From Nocardia abscessus NBRC 100374 (GTDB lineage Bacteria > Actinomycetota > Actinomycetes > Mycobacteriales > Mycobacteriaceae), in the NCBI RefSeq assembly GCF_000308455.1, contig NZ_BAFP01000071.1:101174-165173 (forward strand): a stretch of 64,000 nucleotides of DNA, written 5' to 3'. The translations under genes were made by a program, and so were the position numbers. Position 1 is the stretch's first letter. Each line of letters opens with the position of its first letter. Of this stretch, positions 51,703 to 60,010 are shown piece by piece. The notes beneath the pieces are model-generated. The model had not been told where the DNA came from and did not search any database. It saw nothing but the letters and a program-made list of their open reading frames with translations.

Positions 51703-51993
51703 GCCCCAGGGCGGCCCGATGAAACCCCACTTCAGCGGCCATATCGCCAGCCGAACGGTCGGTTCGTACCGGTGGGTGGAGCGTCCGGCGGCGGTCACGT
51801 TCTCCTACCGAACGCTGTCGATAGCGGGTCGGCCGTGCCACACTGTAGGGAGGTTGAGATCACAGCCGACCCCGGTTCGACGCATTCGGCGCAGCCGGTC
51901 GATGGGACGGCACGGCAACCGATTCGCGTTCGCGCCGCCCCTCGCCCCGAAGCGCTGCCGAGGACTGGATACCCCCTACACGGGAGGTTCGAC

Positions 51994-52407
51994 TTGTCTG
52001 CCATTTCTCTGCTACGGGAGCACGCGGAGGGCGTGCATCTCAATGGTTCGGGACCGGGACGTCGCAGGGACAGCCGGTTGTGGGCACAGCGGGTGGACCG
52101 CCGCCGCGAATGCGTGGTGGTTCGAGTCGAAGGCGAGTTGGACGCCGCCGTGTCGGCCGAGTTCTTCGAGACGGTCGACCGTGCGTTGCAGTCCCCGTGC
52201 GATGCCGTGGTGATCGATCTGCGGGCGGCGAGGTTCATGAGTCTGCGCGCTGCCGTGCGGCTCGGCGCGCTGCGCAGGGACGGGGTCGGCCGTCCGGATC
52301 TGCGCATCGTCGCGGGCGGATCGGGAGTGGAGCGGGCACTCGAGGTGACCGGCGTGCGGTCGTTGTTCCCCAGTTACTCGTCCATGCGGACAGCCCTCGA
52401 CTCCTGA
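51994..52407 (+). CDS. STAS-domain protein (anti-anti-sigma type)
   Basis: The 137-residue protein has a STAS fold: VVVRVEGELDAAVSAEFFET, VVIDLRAARFMSLRAAVRLG and SLFPSYSSMRTALD. In classical antagonists the loop reads D-x-S-G/S-h-x-S; here it is RFMSLRA, so a phosphorylatable Ser may be the one in FMSL. It probably works with an RsbW-type kinase. The TTG at 51994 is chosen because GGGAGG lies just upstream. Confidence 0.75.
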   Translation: MSAISLLREHAEGVHLNGSGPGRRRDSRLWAQRVDRRRECVVVRVEGELDAAVSAEFFETVDRALQSPCDAVVIDLRAARFMSLRAAVRLGALRRDGVGRPDLRIVAGGSGVERALEVTGVRSLFPSYSSMRTALDS

Positions 52408-52489
52408 GCAGGGCGCCGCCGCGGAGCCTGCCGGTGCGACGCGACCCGATCCGGTCACATCGGGTGCACCGGCATCGGATACTTCAGCG

Positions 52490-53173
52490 GTGAGTGATAG
52501 TAGGTCGGTGCAGCCCGAGGACGCTCTCGCGCTGGACCAGGTGATCGGTATGGGAACGCCGCAGAGTGTCGGCAGTTTCCGATTCTGGTTCGCCGACCAG
52601 CGCTGGGAATGGTCCGACGAGGTCGCGTCGATGCACGGCTACGCACCGGGGACGGTGACGCCGACGACGGAGTTGCTGCTGCGGCACAAACACCCGGAGG
52701 ATCGTGACGCGGTAGCCAGCGCCTTGGCGCGATCGGTCGCGGACGAGGAACCGTTCTCCAGCCGACATCGCATCATCGACACCACGGGCATCGTGCGCCA
52801 CGTGATCCTGGTCGCCGATCGGTTGGCCGACGAGTCCGGTGCGGTGGTCGGCACCTCCGGGTACTACGTCGACGTCACCGAGACCCTCGAGGAGCACCGG
52901 CAGGAGACGCTCGACGGCGCCCTGCCCGAGCTCTACGCCGCCAGAGCGGTGATCGAACAGGCGAAGGGCGCGCTCATGCTGGTCTACGGCATCGGCCCCG
53001 AGCAGGCGTTCCGGGTGCTGAGCTGGCGATCGCAGGAAACCAACGTCAAATTGCGCATCCTGGCCGCGCGTCTGGTGGCCGATCTGCCGGGCCTCGCGGG
53101 CATCACGCCGGGTCTGCGGACCGAGTTCGATCATTTGCTGCTCACCGCCCACGAGCGTACCGACGGCGTCTGA
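52490..53173 (+). CDS. PAS-ANTAR regulator
   Basis: The 227-residue protein has a PAS fold (GSFRFWFADQRWEWSDEVAS, HGYAPG, HPEDRD, GYYVDVTETLEE) followed by an ANTAR domain (ARAVIEQAKGALMLVYGIGP, EQAFRVLSWRSQETNVKL). ANTAR domains bind paired RNA hairpins and act as antiterminators. PAS-ANTAR genes are common in mycobacteria and Nocardia. It lies directly upstream of the rsbW-sigF promoter and may take part in the same stress response. Confidence 0.87.
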   Translation: MSDSRSVQPEDALALDQVIGMGTPQSVGSFRFWFADQRWEWSDEVASMHGYAPGTVTPTTELLLRHKHPEDRDAVASALARSVADEEPFSSRHRIIDTTGIVRHVILVADRLADESGAVVGTSGYYVDVTETLEEHRQETLDGALPELYAARAVIEQAKGALMLVYGIGPEQAFRVLSWRSQETNVKLRILAARLVADLPGLAGITPGLRTEFDHLLLTAHERTDGV

Positions 53174-53178
53174 CGGGC

Positions 53179-53203
53179 GTTTCGATCCGCCTGCGGCGGG
53201 TAC
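53179..53203 (+). promoter_or_regulatory. autoregulatory SigF-type promoter of rsbW-sigF
   Basis: GTTT (53179-53182), 15 bp, GGGTAC (53198-53203): a perfect match to the SigF consensus of actinobacteria. It lies 133 bp before the rsbW ATG and 5 bp after the PAS-ANTAR stop. This implies that SigF drives its own operon. Confidence 0.75.
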
Positions 53204-53336
53204 GTCCTCGACGAGGAACGGGCGGTCTTTCTGCTCCACCGTCCGCGGCGTCGGCGGTGTTCCGGTGGCTCAGCGGAACCCGCAGCGGTATCCAGGCCAC
53301 AGGGCAGTGGCTGCGAGGACAAGGTGGTGATGGGCA

Positions 53337-53768
53337 ATGGGGGAGTGGACTTTCCGATCCTCTACCGAGACGACGACAGTCGGGGTACGGGTGCCCGCCC
53401 GGCTGGAGCAGTTGACCATGCTGCGCGCGCTCGCGGAGACCGTCGCCCTCATCGCCGACTTCGCTCTGGACGAGGTGACCGACATCCGGCTCGCGCTCGA
53501 CGAGGTGGCGACCTCGCTCATCGTGGACGCGGCCGCCGGTTCGATGATCGACTGCGAGTTCACCTACGACACCGACAAGATGTTCGTGCACGTGTCCTCG
53601 GTCGCGGCGACCGATTCGGTGGTCGGCCGAGCCGGCTTCGGCTGGCACATCGTGCGGACCTTGACCGACTCGATCGCCGCGGCTCAGGGTTCCTACGACA
53701 GCGTGCTGGGCGGATATCCGACTGTGATCGACTTCAGTTGGGTGCGGGGTGCCCCGAATGGCGGGTGA
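53337..53768 (+). CDS. rsbW: anti-sigma-F factor RsbW (UsfX-like)
   Basis: The 143-residue GHKL protein has an N-box in DIRLALDEVATSLIVDAA, where the usual Asn is replaced by Ser, and a C-terminal GFGWHIVRTLTDSI. It would sequester SigF and be released by an anti-anti-sigma partner. The degenerate ATP site (weak G1) is similar to mycobacterial RsbW/UsfX. It overlaps sigF by 11 bp, the usual translational coupling of this pair. Confidence 0.9.
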   Translation: MGEWTFRSSTETTTVGVRVPARLEQLTMLRALAETVALIADFALDEVTDIRLALDEVATSLIVDAAAGSMIDCEFTYDTDKMFVHVSSVAATDSVVGRAGFGWHIVRTLTDSIAAAQGSYDSVLGGYPTVIDFSWVRGAPNGG

Positions 53769-54543
53769 GCCGAGGTCGCGGGGGGACACCTACGACAATA
53801 TCGAGCCGCTGTTCGAGAAGATCGCCGCTCTGGATCCGGACGATCCGCGCCGCGAGCCGATGCGCCAACAGCTGATCGAACGCTGTCTTCCCCTGGCCGA
53901 GCACATCGCCCGCAAGTTCGCCGGACGCGGCGAGAACTTCGATGACCTGTTGCAGGTCGCCCGCTTGGGATTGGTGCAGGCCGCCGACCGCTTCGACGTC
54001 ACGCGCGGGTCGTCGTTCCTGTCCTTCGCGGTGCCCACCATCATGGGGGAGGTCAGGCGGCATTTCCGGGACAACACCTGGGCCGTGCGAGTGCCGCGCC
54101 GGACGAAGGAGATCCAGCTGAGCATCGGCCCCACCGTCGAAACGCTGTCGCAGCGACTGGGCCGGATGCCGCGAGCCAGGGAGATCGCGGCGGCGCTGGG
54201 CGTCGATCTGGTCGAAGTGACCCAGGCTCTGATCGCAGGCAACGCCTACCAGTCGTCGTCCATCGACGCGGTCGCCGGTGCGGACGTCGAGAGCGCTCCG
54301 CAGCCGCTGCTGGACAGCCTCGGGATCGAGGAGCCCTCCTATCACCTGGTCGAAGACATCATGGCGGTGAAACCGCTGCTCGGGGAGCTGCCCGAGCGGG
54401 AGCGACAAGTGCTGATCATGCGATTCTTCGAGTCGTTGACGCAGAACCAGATCGCCGAGCGGCTCGGCGTCTCCCAGATGCATGTCTCGCGCATCCTGTC
54501 CAGGACGTTGAACTCCCTGCGCGAGCAAGCGCTGCGGGACTGA
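53758..54543 (+). CDS. sigF: RNA polymerase sigma factor SigF
   Basis: The 261-residue SigB/SigF-type factor has region 2 (LIERCLPLAEHIARKFAGRG, FDDLLQVARLGLVQAADRFD, FLSFAVPTIMGEVRRHFRDN), region 3 and region 4 (LPERERQVLIMRFFESLTQN, QIAERLGVSQMHVSRIL). Length equals M. tuberculosis SigF. The ATG at 53758 is chosen; GTG at 53749 is an in-frame alternative. It directs transcription of stress genes; several nearby genes carry matching promoters. Confidence 0.95.
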   Translation: MAGEPRSRGDTYDNIEPLFEKIAALDPDDPRREPMRQQLIERCLPLAEHIARKFAGRGENFDDLLQVARLGLVQAADRFDVTRGSSFLSFAVPTIMGEVRRHFRDNTWAVRVPRRTKEIQLSIGPTVETLSQRLGRMPRAREIAAALGVDLVEVTQALIAGNAYQSSSIDAVAGADVESAPQPLLDSLGIEEPSYHLVEDIMAVKPLLGELPERERQVLIMRFFESLTQNQIAERLGVSQMHVSRILSRTLNSLREQALRD

Positions 54544-54553
54544 GCGTCGGTCG

Positions 54554-54844
54554 CTACACCGGGTTCGGCGGCGCCGGGTCCGGCGACGGACCGGGCAGCC
54601 CGGGGTCCGGCGACGGGCGGCCCGGGTCCGGCAGCGGGGGCGTCGGCGACGGACCGGGCGGTCGCGGCGCGGGGCCGGGCACCGGCGGCAGCGGATGCGG
54701 ATCGGGTTCCGGCGGAACAGGATTCGGATCCGGAATGGGGTCCGGCTCGGGAATCGGCGGCACCGGATCCGGTTCGGGAATCGGCGGCACCGGGTCCGGC
54801 TCGGGTGTGGGTGGGACCGGTTGCGCCGCGTTGACGCTGGACAT
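54554..54844 (-). CDS. proline-rich repeat protein
   Basis: The 96-residue protein consists almost entirely of Pro-Glu-Pro-Asp repeats (PIPEPDPVPP twice in tandem, then PEPDPHPLPP and PSPDPGLPGP). It is predicted disordered, with no signal peptide visible. GGAGG precedes the ATG at 54844. A SigF-type promoter faces it. Short Pro-rich proteins of this sort occur beside sigF in related genomes, but no function is known. Confidence 0.6.
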   Translation of the reverse strand: MSSVNAAQPVPPTPEPDPVPPIPEPDPVPPIPEPDPIPDPNPVPPEPDPHPLPPVPGPAPRPPGPSPTPPLPDPGRPSPDPGLPGPSPDPAPPNPV

Positions 54845-54917
54845 GCGAACTCCTCCTCGTGGTCGGCGATCGCCGTGCGCCGCGGCAAAACCACGCGTCC
54901 GGCCGATCATCGGGCGG

Positions 54918-54942
54918 TTACCCATCGATCGCCGGACGAACC
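54918..54942 (-). promoter_or_regulatory. SigF-type promoter of the proline-rich gene
   Basis: On the minus strand: GGTT (54939-54942), 15 bp, GGGTAA (54918-54923), 74 bp before the ATG at 54844. It is divergent from a second SigF-type promoter about 36 bp away. Confidence 0.55.
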
Positions 54943-54978
54943 GGGCCGTGCCGGTGCGGCGCCCGGTTCGTCCGACCA

Positions 54979-55004
54979 GTTTGCGGATTATGTCCGACGG
55001 GTAG
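54979..55004 (+). promoter_or_regulatory. SigF-type promoter of the 55-kb gene
   Basis: GTTT (54979-54982), 16 bp, GGGTAG (54999-55004), 48 bp before the ATG at 55052. Together with the opposite site at 54918 it makes a divergent SigF-type pair. Confidence 0.6.
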
Positions 55005-55051
55005 TCAGACAGGAGCCGGAGAACAGATGCCGATGGCTCGAGGAGCTCGTC

Positions 55052-55396
55052 ATGACCGACCAGCGCCGACCACGCACCCGGAATCCGCGGTTCGGGCCGG
55101 GTGGTTCAGCGCCGACCCAGGCCGAGGGGATTTCCGTCACCAGGAATCACGACGTCATCCGCCGCTGGGCCGAACAGCGTGGCGCTCGGCCCGCGACCGT
55201 GCCGGGCAGCGAGTACAACGGACGGCTCGGGGTGCTGCGCTTCGACTTCCCCGGGTACGGGGGCGCCGTACTGCGCCGGGTGGGATGGGACGAGTGGTTC
55301 GCCACGTTCGATGACAGGAAGCTGCGTTTCTGGTATCAGGAACCGAGCTCCGACCGTCCGCCGAGCAACTTCAACCGCTTGGAGCCGCCGCGATAG
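55052..55396 (+). CDS. conserved hypothetical protein (114 aa)
   Basis: The ATG at 55052 has GAGGAG upstream. The product has an Arg-rich N-terminus, then ISVTRNHDVIRRWAEQRGAR, PATVPGSEYNGRLGVLRFDF and WDEWFATFDDRKLRFWYQE. This pattern is familiar from short actinobacterial proteins of unknown role; no catalytic motif is seen. Small size and SigF-type promoter suggest a stress-induced protein. Confidence 0.65.
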   Translation: MTDQRRPRTRNPRFGPGGSAPTQAEGISVTRNHDVIRRWAEQRGARPATVPGSEYNGRLGVLRFDFPGYGGAVLRRVGWDEWFATFDDRKLRFWYQEPSSDRPPSNFNRLEPPR

Positions 55397-55712
55397 CCGG
55401 TGGACCGCTGGAACAGGCGTGAGACCGGTCACCGCCGTGCCTTCGTGACCGGAGCACGCGAAGTATGTGACGCAGAGCACGAATTCGAGGTGACCTTCGC
55501 TATCGGCCCTGTGGTCGATGCGGGCGCAGGGGTATTCGGCTTTTCGATCGAAAAGCTCTGCTGCCGAGCTGTTTTCGCGCGCAGGTGCGCCTTCTTCAGG
55601 TTCGGCTGTTGCCGGAATGGCGGGTTGCTCCGGTCCCCCCTGTGCCCCACCGAGGCGGCCGTGCGTATAGCGTCGAGAGAAGAACGAAGGGGCCCGCATC
55701 GGTCTGCCGGAC
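55397..55712. other. 316-bp gap, with 18-bp palindrome at 55539-55556
   Basis: Long frames on both strands here have erratic composition and no ribosome sites, so no gene is called. GCTTTTCGATCGAAAAGC (55539-55556) is perfect and AT-rich against a GC-rich background. It could be an operator, or terminate transcripts from either side. Confidence 0.45.
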
Positions 55713-55737
55713 GTTTACCGGCCGCGAACCCGGGTAC
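55713..55737 (+). promoter_or_regulatory. SigF-type promoter upstream of the response regulator
   Basis: GTTT (55713-55716), 15 bp, GGGTAC (55732-55737): identical in both hexamers and spacing to the promoter in front of rsbW-sigF. It is about 104 bp before the response-regulator start. Confidence 0.65.
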
Positions 55738-55841
55738 CCCAAGCCGAGCAAGGTTGCTCGAAAAGCGGAAGGTCGCGTCGGTATGGGGATGCGGTTGTCC
55801 GCATCGTGACGCGCTTCCGCATGTCTGCAAGGGATAAGGTC

Positions 55842-56552
55842 TTGAGCGCAAACCTGATGATCGTGGAAGACGACGACCGGGTCCGTGGTGCGTTGCGGCT
55901 CGCCATGGAGGACGAGGGTTACGACGTCGACGAGGCGGAGGAAGCCGAGGACGCGCTCACGCATCTGCGCAGCAATGGTGTTCCCGACGTGATGATCGTC
56001 GATCTGATGCTCGGTGGCATGGACGGATTCGAGTGTATTCGCGAGATCCGCCGCGACCACGATGTTCCGATCATCGTGGTCAGCGCCCGCGACGACACAC
56101 ACGACGTAGTGGCCGCGCTGGAGGCCGGCGCCGACGATTTCGTCACCAAGCCCTTCGAGATCAAAGAGATCACCGCCCGTATGCGCGCGGTGCGCAGGCG
56201 CTCCCGCCCCACCGCCGAACGGGAATCGCCGCAGGAAATGGTGCTCGAGGCCGATGAAACGGCGCCGCTGGTGCTCGCCCAGGACAGCGGTGTCGTGCGC
56301 CGCGGTGACGAGGAGATCCGGCTCACGCTCACCGAGTTCCGCTTGCTGTGTGAGCTGGCCGAGTCGCCGGGACGGGTGCTCAGCCGCACGGTGTTGCTCG
56401 AACGGGTATGGGACCGTGGGTTTTTCGGCGACGAGCGCATCGTGGACGTGCACATGCGCCGATTGCGCACGAAGATCGAACGGGATCCGTCCGATCCGCG
56501 CATCGTGGTGACGGTGCGCGGGCTCGGCTACCGCCTCGATGTCCGGCGCTGA
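55842..56552 (+). CDS. OmpR-family response regulator
   Basis: The 236-residue protein has a receiver (LMIVEDDDRVRGALRLAMED, Asp in MIVDLMLGGMDG, Lys in FVTKPFEIKE) and a winged-helix DNA-binding domain (TLTEFRLLCELAESPGRVLS, VDVHMRRLRTKIERDP, VRGLGYRLD). The TTG at 55842 is preferred because AAGGG lies about 8 nt upstream; ATG 55821 and GTG 55806 are alternatives. It overlaps its kinase gene and precedes ectABCD. Confidence 0.9.
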   Translation: MSANLMIVEDDDRVRGALRLAMEDEGYDVDEAEEAEDALTHLRSNGVPDVMIVDLMLGGMDGFECIREIRRDHDVPIIVVSARDDTHDVVAALEAGADDFVTKPFEIKEITARMRAVRRRSRPTAERESPQEMVLEADETAPLVLAQDSGVVRRGDEEIRLTLTEFRLLCELAESPGRVLSRTVLLERVWDRGFFGDERIVDVHMRRLRTKIERDPSDPRIVVTVRGLGYRLDVRR

Positions 56553-57648
56553 GCGCTGCCTCGACGCCCAACGCTGGAGTCCGAACGCCTGGAGCCTGCG
56601 CGGCCGGGTGACCGCCGTTTTCGCGACGATCGCCGCGCTGATGTCGCTGGTCCTGGTCGTCTCGGTGTTCGTGATCAGCCGTGGCTACCTGGAGGCGCAA
56701 CGAGCGCATGCGGGCACCGAGTCGCCCGCCGATCTCAACGCCGATCTCGATCTGCTGCGCAACGTGCTGATCGGCTGCGCCGCCGTGGTCACCCTGATCG
56801 GCGCGGCGGTCGGCTGGTGGGCGAGCAGGCGGGTGCTGACCCCGTTGCACCAGCTCGCGGGCGCCGCCGCCCGGATCGCCTCCGGCGACCTCGGCCTGCG
56901 GCTGCCCGCGACCGCGGACCAAGACCTCGCCATCACTGTCGAGTCGTTCAACACCATGGTGGACTCACTGCAACGGCGCATCGAGCGCGAACACCGGCTC
57001 TTCGGTGACGTCAGCCATGAGCTGCGCACCCCGCTGACCACGCTGATGGCCAGTGTGGACGTGCTCAACCGGCATCGCGGCGATCTGCCGGAACGTTCGC
57101 AGCGGGCGCTCGGCCTGGTCACCGCCGAGGTGGAGCACCTGCGCAAGCTACTGGACGATCTGCTCGCACTGGCCCGGGTGGAAGCGGGTATGCACCACGG
57201 CGACGCCGAGCCGCTGTCGGTGCGCGACCTGCTGGTCCACACCCTGGCCGACCGGCGCTACCCCGGCGAGCTGCTCACGGTGCGTCAGGACGTCACCGTG
57301 CGCGGCCGCAAGGTGGAGCTGGAACGTGCGGTGGCCAACCTGCTGCACAACGCCGACCGCCACGGCGGCGGTGTGGTCGCGGTCACCGTCGACCGCGACG
57401 GCACCGACGCCGTACTCACCGTCGACGATGCGGGCCCCGGCGTGGCGCCCGCGGACCGCGCCCGGATCTTCGAGCGATTCGCGACCGCCCGCAGCGGCCG
57501 CCGCTCGCCCGATGGCACGGGCATCGGTCTGGCGTTGGTCGCCGAGACGGTCGCCACGCACGGCGGCCGCGTGGACTGCACCGACCGGCCGGGCGGGGGC
57601 GCGCGATTCGTCGTGCGGTTGCCCCGGCTCGGCGACATCCATCCGTAA
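56539..57648 (+). CDS. HAMP sensor histidine kinase
   Basis: The 369-residue protein has two membrane helices (AVFATIAALMSLVLVVSVFV and VLIGCAAVVTLIGAAVGWWA) with only a short extracellular segment. HAMP, HisKA (phospho-His in FGDVSHELRTPLTTL) and HATPase (NLLHNADRHGG, DDAGPGVAP, GTGIGLALVAETV) follow. The short sensor loop suggests it senses membrane state. It overlaps the response regulator by 14 bp. It resembles the CseC/envelope-stress type. Confidence 0.9.
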   Translation: MSGAERCLDAQRWSPNAWSLRGRVTAVFATIAALMSLVLVVSVFVISRGYLEAQRAHAGTESPADLNADLDLLRNVLIGCAAVVTLIGAAVGWWASRRVLTPLHQLAGAAARIASGDLGLRLPATADQDLAITVESFNTMVDSLQRRIEREHRLFGDVSHELRTPLTTLMASVDVLNRHRGDLPERSQRALGLVTAEVEHLRKLLDDLLALARVEAGMHHGDAEPLSVRDLLVHTLADRRYPGELLTVRQDVTVRGRKVELERAVANLLHNADRHGGGVVAVTVDRDGTDAVLTVDDAGPGVAPADRARIFERFATARSGRRSPDGTGIGLALVAETVATHGGRVDCTDRPGGGARFVVRLPRLGDIHP

Positions 57649-57661
57649 TACGACCGTAAAG

Positions 57662-57687
57662 AAGTCGACTGGTTCACCTCAAAGTCG
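57662..57687 (+). promoter_or_regulatory. direct repeats AAGTCG upstream of ectA
   Basis: AAGTCG at 57662-57667 and 57682-57687, exactly 20 bp apart, with a weaker AAGTAC at 57704-57709. Tandem sites at two-turn spacing are typical for OmpR-type regulators, and one is encoded just upstream. They lie 44-69 bp before the ectA ATG. Confidence 0.45.
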
Positions 57688-57730
57688 CTTCGTAAGCCTG
57701 GATAAGTACTGCTGACCGACGAGGAGTTGT

Positions 57731-58333
57731 ATGTCACTGCCAACCCTGTCCCCAGCGGAGATCGAGCGATCGCGCGTCGACAACGCCGCGGCCGCCCTGG
57801 GAGTCACCCCGAACCGGAAAGACACCGGACGGGCCGTGGTCCTGCGCACGCCCCGGTTGGGCGATGGCGCTCCGATGTGGCGAATCGCCAAGGATTCCGC
57901 GGTGCTCGACGTCAATTCGAGCTACGCCTACCTGATGTGGTGCCGGGATTTCGCCGGAACCTCGGTGGTCGCCGAAGCGGACGGCCGCGTCGTGGGATAC
58001 GTGATCGGATTCGTCCGCCCGCAGGCCCCCGACACCGTCTTCGTCTGGCAGATCGCGGTGGACCGTGCGCAGCGTGGCCGCGGCATCGCCGCGGAGCTTC
58101 TGCACACCCTGCTCAACAGTGTTGCCGCGCAAGGCGTTTCGGTGCTCGAGACGACAATCTCGCCGGACAACGCCGCTTCCGTCGCGCTGTTCACGTCGGT
58201 GGCGAAGGAGAGGGACGCGGATCTGACCAAGCGCCCCTTGTTCGACGCCGGCGTCTTCCCTGACAACCACGCACCCGAAGACCTGTATCGCATCGCCCCG
58301 ACCGCCCGCACCACCGAGGAGGATCACCGATGA
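57731..58333 (+). CDS. ectA: L-2,4-diaminobutyrate acetyltransferase
   Basis: This 200-residue GNAT enzyme acetylates L-2,4-diaminobutyrate to N-gamma-acetyl-diaminobutyrate in ectoine synthesis. The core is SSYAYLMWCRDFAGTSVVAE, then VFVWQIAVDRAQRGRGIAAE with the acetyl-CoA loop RGRGIA, and DNAASVALFTSVAK. GAGGAG precedes the ATG. It is first of ectABCD and overlaps ectB by 4 bp (ATGA). Confidence 0.95.
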   Translation: MSLPTLSPAEIERSRVDNAAAALGVTPNRKDTGRAVVLRTPRLGDGAPMWRIAKDSAVLDVNSSYAYLMWCRDFAGTSVVAEADGRVVGYVIGFVRPQAPDTVFVWQIAVDRAQRGRGIAAELLHTLLNSVAAQGVSVLETTISPDNAASVALFTSVAKERDADLTKRPLFDAGVFPDNHAPEDLYRIAPTARTTEEDHR

Positions 58334-59607
58334 TCAACGCCGACACCACCGTTTTCGAGAGCCTGGAGTCGAACGTGCGCGGTTACTGCCGCGCCTGGCC
58401 CACCGTGTTCACCACCGCGAAGGGCAGCTGGCTGCGCGACGAGGAAGGCAAGGACTACCTGGACTTCTTCGCGGGCGCGGGCGCGCTGAACTACGGCCAC
58501 AACAACGACGTGCTCAAGCGCTCGCTGCTGGACTACATCGCGAGCGACGGCATCACGCACGGCCTGGACATGTCCACCCCGGCCAAGCGGGAACTGCTGG
58601 AGACGTTGCGCGACACCGTCTTCATCCCGCGCGGACTGGACTACAAGGTCCAGTTCCCCGGCCCGACCGGCGCCAACGCGGTCGAGGCGGCACTCAAGCT
58701 GGCCCGCAAGATCACCGGCCGGGAAACGATCGTCAGCTTCACCAACGCGTTCCACGGCATGACCCTCGGCGCGCTGTCGGTCACCGGTAACGCGGCCAAG
58801 CGCGCGGGCGCGGGTGTGCCGCTGGTGCACGCCGCGCACATGCCCTACGACGGCTACTTCGACGGCACCACCGCCGACTTCCAGTGGATGGAGAAGGTGC
58901 TCGACGACACTTCGTCCGGCTTCGACCGTCCCGCTGCGGTGATCGTGGAGACCGTGCAGGGTGAAGGCGGCGTCAACGTCGCCCGCGCCGAGTGGCTGCG
59001 CCACCTCGCCGGTCTGTGCGCGGAGCGGGACATCCTGCTGATCGTGGACGACGTGCAGATGGGCTGCGGGCGCACCGGACCGTTCTTCTCCTTCGAGGTC
59101 GCGGGCATCACGCCCGACATCGTGACGCTGTCGAAGTCGATCGGCGGCTACGGCCTGCCGATGGCGCTGGTGCTGTTCAAGCCCGAGCTGGACGAGTGGT
59201 CGCCGGGTGAGCACAACGGCACCTTCCGCGGCAACAACCCGGCATTCGTCACCGCGACGACCGCGCTGCGCCACTACTGGTCCGACGACGCCCTGCAGAC
59301 CGCGACCCTGGCCAAGGGCGAGAAGATCGCGCGCACTCTGGGTGAGCTGGCCGGATACTTCCCCGGTATCTCGACTCGGGGCCGCGGTTTGGTGCACGGC
59401 GTCGTGTTCGACGACCCCTCGCAGGCGGGCAAGGTCTGCCAGATCGCCTTCGAGCGCGGCCTGCTGGTGGAGACCTCCGGTTCCACCGACGAGGTGGTGA
59501 AGCTGCTGCCGCCGCTGACGGTCACCGAGCAGGAGCTCGACCAGGGCCTGCACATCCTCTCCGGCGCCGTCGAGTCGGTGTGCGGCGGAATGGGGGCGGT
59601 CGCATGA
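58330..59607 (+). CDS. ectB: diaminobutyrate-2-oxoglutarate transaminase
   Basis: The 425-residue PLP enzyme makes L-2,4-diaminobutyrate from aspartate semialdehyde and glutamate. Signatures are GAGALNYGHNND, FPGPTGANAVEAALKLARK, LLIVDDVQMGCGRTG and Lys269 in VTLSKSIGGYGLPMAL. Length is typical for EctB. It overlaps ectA and ectC by 4 bp each, so the three are tightly coupled. Confidence 0.96.
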   Translation: MINADTTVFESLESNVRGYCRAWPTVFTTAKGSWLRDEEGKDYLDFFAGAGALNYGHNNDVLKRSLLDYIASDGITHGLDMSTPAKRELLETLRDTVFIPRGLDYKVQFPGPTGANAVEAALKLARKITGRETIVSFTNAFHGMTLGALSVTGNAAKRAGAGVPLVHAAHMPYDGYFDGTTADFQWMEKVLDDTSSGFDRPAAVIVETVQGEGGVNVARAEWLRHLAGLCAERDILLIVDDVQMGCGRTGPFFSFEVAGITPDIVTLSKSIGGYGLPMALVLFKPELDEWSPGEHNGTFRGNNPAFVTATTALRHYWSDDALQTATLAKGEKIARTLGELAGYFPGISTRGRGLVHGVVFDDPSQAGKVCQIAFERGLLVETSGSTDEVVKLLPPLTVTEQELDQGLHILSGAVESVCGGMGAVA

Positions 59608-60002
59608 TCGTGCGCACGACCGCGGAGATCACCGGCACCGAGCGTGACGTGGCGGGCGAGGGCTGGCGCAGCAAGCGCATCGTCCTCGGTGGCGACGGCG
59701 TCGGCTTCTCCTTCCACGAGACCACCATTGACGCGGGGACGGTGCACGAGTTCCACTATGTGCACCACGTGGAAGCCGTATGGCTCGTGGAAGGCGAGGG
59801 CACCCTCACCGATCTGGACAACGGCGTCACCTACGAGCTCACGCCCGGCTCGATGTACCTGCTCGACGGACACGAACGTCACCGCCTGGAGGTGCGCACC
59901 ACGATGCGGATGATGTGCGTGTTCAATCCGCCGGTGACCGGGCAGGAGGTTCACGACAGTAACGGCGTCTACCCGCTGGTCGCCGCGACGATCGGAGGTT
60001 GA
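59604..60002 (+). CDS. ectC: L-ectoine synthase
   Basis: The 132-residue cupin cyclises N-gamma-acetyl-diaminobutyrate to ectoine. The family start MIVRTTAEITGTERDVAGEG, FSFHETTIDAGTVHEFHYVH and HHVEAVWLVEGEGTLTDLDN with PGSMYLLDGHERH carry the metal and substrate residues. ATG overlaps the ectB stop (ATGA). The tail PVTGQEVHDSNGVYPL is conserved. Confidence 0.96.
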   Translation: MIVRTTAEITGTERDVAGEGWRSKRIVLGGDGVGFSFHETTIDAGTVHEFHYVHHVEAVWLVEGEGTLTDLDNGVTYELTPGSMYLLDGHERHRLEVRTTMRMMCVFNPPVTGQEVHDSNGVYPLVAATIGG

Positions 60003-60010
60003 GAACACCA

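Noticed and set aside
55518..55536. GGGTAT near 55530 as another SigF-type -10
   Set aside because: The -35 position reads GTGG, too far from GTTT/GGTT, and no gene follows closely.
55400..55837. Plus-strand 145-codon frame before the response regulator
   Set aside because: Erratic Cys/Arg/Phe composition, no ribosome site, and it runs over a palindrome and a SigF-type promoter.
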